DNA from: DASWIG01 sp965371445
GTDB taxonomy: Bacteria; Acidobacteriota; Thermoanaerobaculia; Multivoradales; J023
NCBI GenBank assembly: GCA_965371445.1
Contig: CBDUYN010000002.1
Span: 1-64,000 of the forward strand
DNA: 64,000 bases
Direction: 5' to 3'
The position numbers were made by a program, and so were the translations under genes. Shown here in pieces: positions 24,869 through 32,063 of this stretch. The notes beneath the pieces were generated by a model. It was not told where the DNA came from, did no database searches, and worked only from the letters and a program-made list of their open reading frames with translations. Position 1 is the first letter of the stretch. Every line of letters begins with the position of its first letter.

Positions 24869-26611
24869 CTAGTCCGCTTCGGCTCGTTGCGCGAGACCGA
24901 GCAGGCGAACGTTGAACTCCTCGATGGTCCGCTGCTGCGCCTTGATGGCCTGCTGCTGCTCCTGGACCACCCGGGTCAGGACGGCCACGATGTCCATCGG
25001 GCTCAGGTACCTGCGGCTGTTGGTCGCCACCAGGTCCGGGACGTCCTCGGCGATGAAGCCGACGTACTCCTCACCCGGCTCGAGCTTGTACTCGTAGCGC
25101 ACCGGGCTGAGGGCGTCGAGGGCCGCTCTGGCTTCGGCCGCCGTGAGATCCTCGATGTAGTGCTTGAACGCGCGGCTGGAGCCGTTGGTCCAGACACCAC
25201 CCGGCGTCACGTGGGCGCCGTTACCGTCGCTGCCGCCGGTGCCCACCGTGAACGGATTCGTAGCGTCCGCCGTGGTCCTGTGGACGCCGACGTTGCCGGT
25301 GCCCAGGTCGAACGCGATTCCCTCCACCGTCTCGCCGGTGAGGGCGTCGTCGACGCCCCGCAGTCTCCACACCCCGCCGTTGACGAACTGCTGCGCGACC
25401 CCCTCGTCCGCAGGCCCGTTGTAGTCCACCAGCTGATAGCCGGCGCTGTCGCCCGCGAGCCGCAGGTTGACCGAGGTGGAGGTGCCTCCGTCTACATGGA
25501 TCTGCGCGCCGGGGCTCGCGGTCCCGAAGCCGACGTTGCCGTCGTCGTCGATGTCGATCGCGCTCGTCGGCGCGCCGGGACGGATCCGAAAGGGAAGCGT
25601 CGAGCCGTTGGTCACGTCACGGACGAAGAAGTTGGTCTCGTTGCCGGCCACGTCCCAAGTCTGGGGCGCGAATCCCGACGAGCCGTCCTGCTGCAGGCGC
25701 AGCGTCGGCGTGTCGCCGTCGACCGTGTGAATCTCAACCGACGGGGTCGAGGTGCGGCTGCCGATGCGGCCGCCGTCGTCGACGTAGAGCGAGTGCGAGC
25801 GGGCGCCGGCCTCGACGGTGACCACCGTCCGGCCGCCGGTGATGTCTTCGATCGAGAACTTCGAGGCGCCGCCGTTGGCCGAGTCGTTGGCGGTGATCTG
25901 CCAGTCGTTGCGCGGGAACGACGCGGCGGTCGACGTGTCGTCGAACTTGATGCGCAGGTTGTGCTCCTTGACGCGGATGGTGTCGAAGCCGAAGCTCTCG
26001 CCGTTGACGCAGTCGAAGCCGACGCAGAGGCTGCCGTCGATGATCACGTCGTCGTTGTGCACGATGTCCTTGGTGGGGACGACCAGGCCACCTCCCAGCT
26101 GCCCGGAGCCGGCTCCGGTGTCGCGGTCCGCCAGGCCTGCTTTCCTTGGCGGGGGCTCGACGGATTTGTGGTCGAGGAGGATCCTGCCCTCGAGGATCTG
26201 GAAGCCCTCCGACTGCGAGATCGGCGGTCCCGGCAGCTTGCCGGCGCGGCAGAGCGCTTTGGGAGGCTCGGGGTCGTTGCTCTGACGCGCCTCCAGGAGA
26301 ACCTTGATGATGCCCGGATCGATCGCCTCCAGGCGACGCAGGCCGTAGGTGTAGACGCCGTCGATGGTCGTTGGGTCGAGCCGGAAGAACAGCTCGCCCT
26401 CGGTCACCCTCTGCTTGTACTCGAAGTCGCAGGGTCCCCTGACGGTGAGCAGAAGCTCGGCGAACTCGACGATCGGGTGGAAGACCAGCGTGTCCCCCTG
26501 GTTCTCGATGTCGGCTAAGGGCTCGTCGGCGAACACAGCGCCCGGCAAAACCAGGAGCAGGCCGCTTAGAAATCCCAGGAGGACTCTCTTCATGTTGAGC
26601 TTCGGTTGCAT
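24869..26611 (-). CDS. secreted protein with C-terminal peptidase S74 (intramolecular chaperone) domain
   Basis: GAGGTG six bases upstream favours the ATG at 26611, giving a signal peptide (KRVLLGFLSGLLLVLPGAVFA) on a 580-residue protein. The middle has a GFDCVNGESFGFDTIRV block. It is followed by beta-rich repeats typical of trimeric fibre-like shafts (SLYVDDGGRIG, NVGFGTASPGAQIHV). The last ~100 residues are an S74 endosialidase-chaperone domain with a Ser-Lys dyad candidate in SSRAFKHYI, then YVGFIAEDVPDLV and a coiled-coil end (VVQEQQQAIKAQQRTIEE). S74 domains trimerise the shaft and cut themselves off. It is paralogous to the gene immediately upstream (26835-28499). Likely surface or secreted fibre. 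Its ligand is unknown. Confidence 0.75.
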   Translation of the reverse strand: MQPKLNMKRVLLGFLSGLLLVLPGAVFADEPLADIENQGDTLVFHPIVEFAELLLTVRGPCDFEYKQRVTEGELFFRLDPTTIDGVYTYGLRRLEAIDPGIIKVLLEARQSNDPEPPKALCRAGKLPGPPISQSEGFQILEGRILLDHKSVEPPPRKAGLADRDTGAGSGQLGGGLVVPTKDIVHNDDVIIDGSLCVGFDCVNGESFGFDTIRVKEHNLRIKFDDTSTAASFPRNDWQITANDSANGGASKFSIEDITGGRTVVTVEAGARSHSLYVDDGGRIGSRTSTPSVEIHTVDGDTPTLRLQQDGSSGFAPQTWDVAGNETNFFVRDVTNGSTLPFRIRPGAPTSAIDIDDDGNVGFGTASPGAQIHVDGGTSTSVNLRLAGDSAGYQLVDYNGPADEGVAQQFVNGGVWRLRGVDDALTGETVEGIAFDLGTGNVGVHRTTADATNPFTVGTGGSDGNGAHVTPGGVWTNGSSRAFKHYIEDLTAAEARAALDALSPVRYEYKLEPGEEYVGFIAEDVPDLVATNSRRYLSPMDIVAVLTRVVQEQQQAIKAQQRTIEEFNVRLLGLAQRAEAD

Positions 26612-26680
26612 TTCGCACACCTCATGTCTTTGAGAATTAAGTAGGATCCGGAAGTGTTTTCGCTTGCCGGACGGCGTCGT

Positions 26681-26740
26681 AAAAACGGCCAGGGGCGTGA
26701 ACCGGACGCAAATAGAAACCGACGGCCTAGTTCCCCTGGC
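26681..26740 (-). terminator. long-loop terminator between S74 paralogues
   Basis: On the minus strand an 8-bp stem GCCAGGGG/CCCCTGGC (26733-26740 with 26688-26695) encloses a 37-base loop, followed by CG and five T residues (26681-26685). Another stem (CCGCCGG/CCGGCGG at 26752-26758 and 26775-26781) lies just before it. The position, about 95 bases after the upstream gene's stop, fits transcription termination. The loop is unusually long and could carry further structure. Confidence 0.6.
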
Positions 26741-26834
26741 ACGAAACGAGCCCGCCGGTATGTCTCAGAAGGGCCCGGCGGCCCTGGCGCCGGAAGGCAC
26801 CGGAAGTCCACCGGGCGATCTCCGGGTGTGTCTT

Positions 26835-28499
26835 TTAGGGAGTCGCCGCCGCCGCCTCCAGGGCCAGGGCCGCCTCCAACTCGCTCACCTTGGCGGTGAG
26901 CTCCTGGATGGCCAGCCACAGCGCCATCTGCACTTCCTGGCCGTTGAGCAGCTTGTCGGAGCCGCGTCCGAAGATCTGGTGGAAGTCCTCGGCCATGAGG
27001 CCGAGCCTCTCCTTCGGACCGTTGATGTAGTCGTAGGAGTAGACGTCGATCCCGGTGATCTTCTCCAGGATGTCGCCGGTCTCGACCGCAACGAGGTTCT
27101 CCTTGTAAGTCCGCGACGAGGGGACGGTGAACTGAGCGTCGCCGGCGTTCATCTGGGAGCGTGTACCCCCGGTGCAGGCTCCGGACGCGTCACCGACGAC
27201 CAAGTCGGCGGCCGGCGCAGAAGTGCAGTTGAGGCCGACGTTGCCGTTGCCCAGGTCGACCACGATTCCCGGCACGGTTTCGAGGGCGAGGGCGTCGTCG
27301 ACGCCACGGAGTCTCCATTCCCCGGCGTTGACGAACTGCTGCGCGACGCCCTCGTTGGTGGGTCCGTTCACGTCGATCAGTTGGAAGCCGGCACTATCGC
27401 CCTCGAGCCGCAGGTTGACCGAGGCGGTGTCGGAGACATGGATCTGCGCGCCGGGGCTCGTCGTCCCCATGCCGACGTCCCCGTCCGACGCGACGTAGAT
27501 CGCGTTCGACGGCGCGCCCGGGATGATCCGGAAGGGCAGCGTCGAGCCGTTGGTGGCGTCGCGGATGAAGAAGTTGGCCTCGTTGCCCGCCACGTCCCAG
27601 GTCTGGGGCGTGAAGCCCGAGGTGCCGTCCTGCTCCAGGCGCAGCGTCGGGGTGTTGCCGCTCTTGACGTGGAGGTCGACCACCGGGGTCGAGGTGCCGA
27701 GGCCGAGGCGGCCGCCGTCGTCGACGTAGAGCGAGTGCGACGGGGCGCCGGCCTCGATGGTGAAGGGGGTGCGTCCACCGTCGATGTCGTCGATCGAGAA
27801 CTTGTTGGCGCCGCCGTTGGCGGAGTCGTTGAAGGTGATCTGCCAGTCCCTCGACGGAAAGCTCGCCGTGGAGGAGGTGTCCTGGGCCTTGATCCGCAGG
27901 TTGTTCTCCTTGATGCGGATCGTGTCGAAGCCGAAGGACTCGCCGTTGACGCAGTCGAAGCCGATGCAGGCCGAGCCGTCGACGATCAGGTCGTCCAGGA
28001 TCACCTGGTCCTTGGTCGGCACACCCTGGCGGTGGGCCTTCTGAGTCGGCTGAGTCGGGCGCTCGATCGTCTCTTCAACCGACGGATCGACGAGCGACCC
28101 GTTCAGGATCGTGAAGACACCGGACTGCTGGGCGCCGGCACGCCTCTTCGCGAGGCCGCGCAGGTTCTCGCGCTCCGCCGCCTTGGGCTTGCCGGCCCAG
28201 GCCGTGAGCTCGTAGCTGTAGGTACCGTCAGGCAGGAGGTTCCCCGCCGCGTCGAAGATCTCGAAGCTCAGGCTCTCCCCGCCTCGGATCTCCGCCTCGT
28301 AGGTGAAGCCCTCCGGGCCGGTTACCCGGAACGAATACCGCCCGCTGGCGACCGCGTTGACGGTGAGGGTGGTCCCGCCGATCTCGAGGTCGGCGAGGCC
28401 GCCCTCCGCCGGGCCCGCCGCCATCGCCGGCAGCGCCAGGCAAGCGGCGAGCGTCAGGAAAACTCCGAACTTCAGGGGCTTTTTCATCGTGTTGGCCAT
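26835..28499 (-). CDS. secreted protein with C-terminal peptidase S74 domain (paralogue)
   Basis: AGGAG six bases before ATG 28499 decides the start. The 554-residue product has a signal peptide (LKFGVFLTLAACLALPAMA), a beta domain, then a central part closely matching its neighbour: GFDCVNGESFGFDTIRI, DWQITFNDSANGG, SLYVDDGGRLGLG, APQTWDVAGNE-like text and GVAQQFVNAGEWRLRGVDDAL. The S74 domain begins at PSSRTYKENL (Ser-Lys dyad candidate), continues with RLGLMAEDFHQIFG and ends in an Ala/Glu coiled coil. Tandem promoters with operator-like repeats lie upstream. The two genes are a local duplication that has diverged at the N-terminus. Probable self-processing surface fibre. Confidence 0.75.
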   Translation of the reverse strand: MANTMKKPLKFGVFLTLAACLALPAMAAGPAEGGLADLEIGGTTLTVNAVASGRYSFRVTGPEGFTYEAEIRGGESLSFEIFDAAGNLLPDGTYSYELTAWAGKPKAAERENLRGLAKRRAGAQQSGVFTILNGSLVDPSVEETIERPTQPTQKAHRQGVPTKDQVILDDLIVDGSACIGFDCVNGESFGFDTIRIKENNLRIKAQDTSSTASFPSRDWQITFNDSANGGANKFSIDDIDGGRTPFTIEAGAPSHSLYVDDGGRLGLGTSTPVVDLHVKSGNTPTLRLEQDGTSGFTPQTWDVAGNEANFFIRDATNGSTLPFRIIPGAPSNAIYVASDGDVGMGTTSPGAQIHVSDTASVNLRLEGDSAGFQLIDVNGPTNEGVAQQFVNAGEWRLRGVDDALALETVPGIVVDLGNGNVGLNCTSAPAADLVVGDASGACTGGTRSQMNAGDAQFTVPSSRTYKENLVAVETGDILEKITGIDVYSYDYINGPKERLGLMAEDFHQIFGRGSDKLLNGQEVQMALWLAIQELTAKVSELEAALALEAAAATP

Positions 28500-28525
28500 G
28501 TACATCTCCTATCACAAGGTTTCCG

Positions 28526-28565
28526 AACGGACGATCAGTATAGCACTCTCGCCCACCCTTGTCTA
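28526..28565 (-). promoter_or_regulatory. proximal promoter with operator-like repeat (copy 1)
   Basis: On the minus strand TAGACA (28560-28565) and TATACT (28537-28542) are 17 bases apart. The -10 runs into the 18-base repeat AACGGACGATCAGTATAG (plus strand, 28526-28543), which covers the expected transcription start. The start codon is about 30 bases downstream. Confidence 0.65.
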
Positions 28566-28584
28566 CTGGAGAGTGTGATTTTCA

Positions 28585-28624
28585 AACGGACGGTCAGTAT
28601 AGAAGCCTTATACGCATTTGTCAA
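28585..28624 (-). promoter_or_regulatory. distal promoter with operator-like repeat (copy 2)
   Basis: A consensus TTGACA (28619-28624) and TATACT (28596-28601) are 17 bases apart on the minus strand. The repeat AACGGACGGTCAGTATAG (plus strand, 28585-28602) differs at one base from the proximal copy, 59 bases away. ACGGAC-G-GTCAGT inside it is a near-palindrome like TetR-family operators. Confidence 0.75.
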
Positions 28625-28736
28625 TAGGCAAATCCAAGGAATTTCGTCCCTTCGTTAGGGGGGAATTCGTCCCATCATGCAGAAAACAGAGTCCGAATCT
28701 CAGGGATCCGTGGCCGGCAGACACTTGATGAATCAA

Positions 28737-30386
28737 TCATCGTCGGCCCCTTCCGCAAGGCGGACCGGCGGCGTAGCGTTCCGCGACGCGACGCAGCTCG
28801 GCGGCCTGCGCCGCCTCGCCGGCCTCGTCGGCCGCCCGCGCCACCGCCTCCTGGAGCTCGGCCGCCTCGTCGCAGCGCTCGAGCTCGGCGAGCGAACGCG
28901 CTGCAAGGAGCGCATACTCGGCGCGGGAATCGACGGCGAAAAGGCGCTCGGCCAGCTGATAAGCGCGCAGCGAGTCGCGCACCGCGGGGTCGGGGGCCCC
29001 GTCGAGAATGCGGGCGAGAGCCCAGGCCAGCCGTCCTTCGTGGGGCATCCGCTCGAGGGCCCAGTCGAGCCGCTCGACGGCTGCGGCGTAGCGTCCCATG
29101 TCGACGAGAAGCGCCGCGTGCGCCAGATGAGCGGGCTCGCTCGTCGGATCCATCGTCCACGCCTCGCGCAGGTGCTCCTCGGCCTGGTCGAGACGGCCCA
29201 GGCGGCGCAGGGCGCGCCCGAGCTCCAGGTGGGCCTCGGAGTCGTCGTACTTCGCGTCGACCGCCTGCTTGAGGTGGAGGACCGCCTCCTCGTCCCAGCC
29301 CTGGCTGGCGAGCAGGACTCCGAGGTTCAGGTGGGCGGTGAAGTTGCCCGGGGCCACCCCGAGAGCCCTTCGGTACTCGGTCATCGCTCCCGGCACGTCG
29401 CTCATCTGCCCCAGGGCCGAGCCGAGGTTGACGAGAGCGCGGGCGCTGCGGGGATCGGCGGCGACGGCCTGGCGGAACTCCTCGGCGGCCGCGGCGTAGT
29501 GTCCGGCCGCGAAAGCTTGACGGCCACGCAGCAGGTGGACGCGCTCGCCCGTCGCCAGCTCCCCCAGGGCGTCGATCAGCGGATCGTCGACCTTGAGCCC
29601 CACCGAGCCGCTCTGGCGCAGGTGCTCGCGCGCTTTCTCCATCTCTCCGAGGCCGCGATAGGCCATGGCCAGGGGATAGTGGAGCCGGTTGGCGGCGGGG
29701 ACCCGCTCGAGGGCGAAGGCGAGGTGCTCGGCCGCCTGGCGGTAGTCCTGGAGCGAGAGGGCGACCTCGCCCAGGGTAGCCCGCGCCGCCGGGCTCTCCG
29801 GATCGACGGCGAGGGCGCGCTCGAGCTCTCGCCGTGCCTCCTGCGCCTGGTTCCCGGCGAGGAGCGCCTTCGCGAGATGGACCCGGGCCGCCAGGTGGGA
29901 GGCGTCGAGGGCGAGGATCTGGCGGTAGGCCTTGACCGCTTCCTCGAGACGGCCGGTCTTCTGGTAGAGGTCGGCGAGGTAGTAGGTGTAAATCGCCTCC
30001 TCAGGCGCTACGGCGACGGCGTTGCGGTAACAGGCCTCGGCGGCTTCGTAGAGCTTGTAGGCGTGGAGCAACTGCCCGAGGCGGCCAAAGGCGGCGAGCA
30101 GCTCGGCGTCCGGCGCGTCTTCTTTCCGGAGCCACGCCTTGAGGTCGGCGTACGCCGCGTTGAGCTGCGCCGTGACCGCCTCCTCGAGTCCCTCCATGTT
30201 GGGATAGGGGATCTCCAGGAAGCTCCGCTTCGCCCCTTCGGCCGGCGCGGGCGCCTCCTGCGGCGCGCCGGGGACCGCCGTGACGGCGGCCGCCAGGAGG
30301 ACGGTCGCAAGCGTCCGGCTCAGGGCACCTTCGTGCCGCGTCCGCGTTCGAGAGTGGTGTAGGTCTTCCTTCGTACGTCCTTCCAT
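28737..30386 (-). CDS. secreted tetratricopeptide-repeat protein
   Basis: Starting at ATG 30386, the gene overlaps the end of the upstream FG-GAP gene by 67 bases. GGAG ten bases before the ATG supports it, and longer in-frame starts give only basic low-complexity text. After an N-terminal hydrophobic segment (TLATVLLAAAVTAVPGA) come about a dozen TPR units, for example EEAVKAYRQILALDASHLAA, EEFRQAVAADPRSARALVN and EEHLREAWTMDPTSEPAH. The 549-residue protein is probably periplasmic and a scaffold. ASPIC/FG-GAP proteins are often encoded beside TPR proteins in Acidobacteriota and Planctomycetes. The partner of this one is presumably its operon neighbour. Confidence 0.8.
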   Translation of the reverse strand: MEGRTKEDLHHSRTRTRHEGALSRTLATVLLAAAVTAVPGAPQEAPAPAEGAKRSFLEIPYPNMEGLEEAVTAQLNAAYADLKAWLRKEDAPDAELLAAFGRLGQLLHAYKLYEAAEACYRNAVAVAPEEAIYTYYLADLYQKTGRLEEAVKAYRQILALDASHLAARVHLAKALLAGNQAQEARRELERALAVDPESPAARATLGEVALSLQDYRQAAEHLAFALERVPAANRLHYPLAMAYRGLGEMEKAREHLRQSGSVGLKVDDPLIDALGELATGERVHLLRGRQAFAAGHYAAAAEEFRQAVAADPRSARALVNLGSALGQMSDVPGAMTEYRRALGVAPGNFTAHLNLGVLLASQGWDEEAVLHLKQAVDAKYDDSEAHLELGRALRRLGRLDQAEEHLREAWTMDPTSEPAHLAHAALLVDMGRYAAAVERLDWALERMPHEGRLAWALARILDGAPDPAVRDSLRAYQLAERLFAVDSRAEYALLAARSLAELERCDEAAELQEAVARAADEAGEAAQAAELRRVAERYAAGPPCGRGRR

Positions 30387-32059
30387 GTTTCGCTTGCTCC
30401 ATCGCTCCAGGTGACACGGGCTTCGATTGGGCCTTCCCCCTCGCCGAGGCCCGCGAGGACCCGGGGGTCGTGGCTCGAGCAGTAGCTGCCGTCGGCGCGC
30501 ACACGCCGCACGAGCGGCGCGGCGCCCCTCCTCGTGAGGGTCACTGTGGCGCCCAGCGCGTCGCGCTTCCCCTCCACGATCCTGAGCCCCACCCACCCAC
30601 GTTCCTGGCCGAGGCGGTTGCTCAGCAGACGGGCCCGGCCGTGGCTGTTGGTCACCAGGACGTCCGTGTCGCCGTCGTTGTCGACGTCGCCCAGGGCGGC
30701 GCCGCGGCTCACCTCGGGAACGTGGAAGACCTCGCCGGCGTCTTTCGTCACGTCCTCGAAGCGGCCGCCGCCGAGGTTATGGTAGAGCTGGTTCGTCTGG
30801 TCGAGCGGATAGGGGTCACCGGCGATCGCCAGGTCCTCCAGGATACGCACGGCGCCTGAGATGACCAGGAGATCCAGCCAGCCGTCGTTGTCGTAGTCGA
30901 GAAAGCCCGTGCCGAAGGAGGTGAAGGCGAAGCTCGGCGCCCCGAGCCCCGACTCGACGGAGCGGTCCTCGAAGAGACCGCCGCCACCGTTTATATATAG
31001 GGTGTTCGTCTCGCCCATCAGGTGGGCGAGGACGAGGTCGAGGTCACCGTCGCCGTCGACGTCGCCGGTGTCGATCCCCATCGAGGCCTCGGGCGACCCG
31101 CCGCGGTTGACCGCCACCCCGGCGAGCAACGCGTCGTCGAGGAAGGTGCCGTTTTTCTGCTGCAGCCAGAGCTGGTTCGCCTCGCCGTCGTTCGCCACGT
31201 AGAGGTCGAGCCGACCGTCCTCGTTCCAGTCGGCCGACACGACGCCGAGGCTCGCGCCGGGACGGTAGCCCACCAGGAGCCGCGAGGTGGCGTCCTCGAA
31301 CGTGACTACGCCGTCCGCGCCGCCGCCGCGGTTGATCAAGAGCTTGTCGGCCACCCCCGGAAACGCCGACGGGCCGCAGTAGTCGGCACGGCTGGAGTCG
31401 GCGTAGCAGGACGGGTTCTCCTCGACGCTCCACATGACGTAGTTGGTGACGTAGAGGTCGAGGTCGCCGTCGCCGTCGAGGTCGACAAAAGCGGCGCTCG
31501 TCGACCAGCGGTCGTCGCCGGTGCCGGAGGGAGCCGTCACGTCGACGAAGCTGACTCGGCCGTCCGCGCCGCCGCCGAGATTTTTCCACAGCTGGTTGGG
31601 GCCGTAGTTGGTGACGTAGAGGTCGACGAAGCCGTCGTTGTCGTAGTCGCCCGCCGCGACGCCCATGCCGTAGCCCGTGGCCGCCAGGCCGCTCTCTTCG
31701 GTGACGTCGGTGAAGGCGAGCCTCCGGGTGCCGTCGTGCGCGACCTTCAAGTCGTTGCGGAAGAGGCGGTCCCGGGGCACACCGCCGCCGGGGAAGGGGT
31801 CGAGCGGCGGTTTCTTGCCGAGCTTCGCCCCCTGGACGAGGTAGACGTCGAGGTCGCCGTCGTTGTCGTAGTCGAGAAAGCCCCCGCCCTGGCCGGTCAT
31901 CTCGACGAAGTAGTGCTCGCCCGTCATGCCGTTCCAGTGGACGAAGTCAAGGCCCGACTCTTCGGCGACGTCGACGAAGATCGGACCGTCGGCGAAGGTG
32001 GGGAGGGCGAGGAGGAGAAGGAGCAAGACCGCTGGGAGCGCAGGCGTGGGTGGGTACAT
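30320..32059 (-). CDS. FG-GAP/VCBS repeat protein with C-terminal ASPIC/UnbV domain
   Basis: The ATG at 32059 comes 4 bases after the hutH stop and opens with a signal peptide (ALPAVLLLLLLALPTFADG). The 579-residue product carries at least seven Ca-binding FG-GAP/VCBS motifs of the D-x-D-x-D-G-x-x-D type (DYDNDGDLDVY, DLDGDGDLDLY, DVDNDGDTDVL), which build a beta-propeller. The C-terminus has the ASPIC/UnbV region (WVGLRIVEGKRDALGA, VRADGSYCSSHDPRV, ARVTWSDGASETW). Such proteins are exported and predicted to bind ligands or adhere. No enzyme is known. The gene overlaps the TPR gene downstream, so the two are co-translated. Confidence 0.85.
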   Translation of the reverse strand: MYPPTPALPAVLLLLLLALPTFADGPIFVDVAEESGLDFVHWNGMTGEHYFVEMTGQGGGFLDYDNDGDLDVYLVQGAKLGKKPPLDPFPGGGVPRDRLFRNDLKVAHDGTRRLAFTDVTEESGLAATGYGMGVAAGDYDNDGFVDLYVTNYGPNQLWKNLGGGADGRVSFVDVTAPSGTGDDRWSTSAAFVDLDGDGDLDLYVTNYVMWSVEENPSCYADSSRADYCGPSAFPGVADKLLINRGGGADGVVTFEDATSRLLVGYRPGASLGVVSADWNEDGRLDLYVANDGEANQLWLQQKNGTFLDDALLAGVAVNRGGSPEASMGIDTGDVDGDGDLDLVLAHLMGETNTLYINGGGGLFEDRSVESGLGAPSFAFTSFGTGFLDYDNDGWLDLLVISGAVRILEDLAIAGDPYPLDQTNQLYHNLGGGRFEDVTKDAGEVFHVPEVSRGAALGDVDNDGDTDVLVTNSHGRARLLSNRLGQERGWVGLRIVEGKRDALGATVTLTRRGAAPLVRRVRADGSYCSSHDPRVLAGLGEGEGPIEARVTWSDGASETWKDVRRKTYTTLERGRGTKVP

Positions 32060-32063
32060 GTCC

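Noticed and set aside
24887..26518. A 543-codon plus-strand frame over the first S74 gene
   Set aside because: It is an antisense shadow rich in Val/Asp/Arg. The minus strand has a signal peptide, Shine-Dalgarno and terminator.
26688..26800. Plus-strand GGACGCAAA and GGCCTA resembling a cyclic-di-GMP-I riboswitch core
   Set aside because: The GNRA-capped helix and the AGGGCAAACC half are missing, and no gene lies downstream on that strand. The same bases form a convincing minus-strand terminator.
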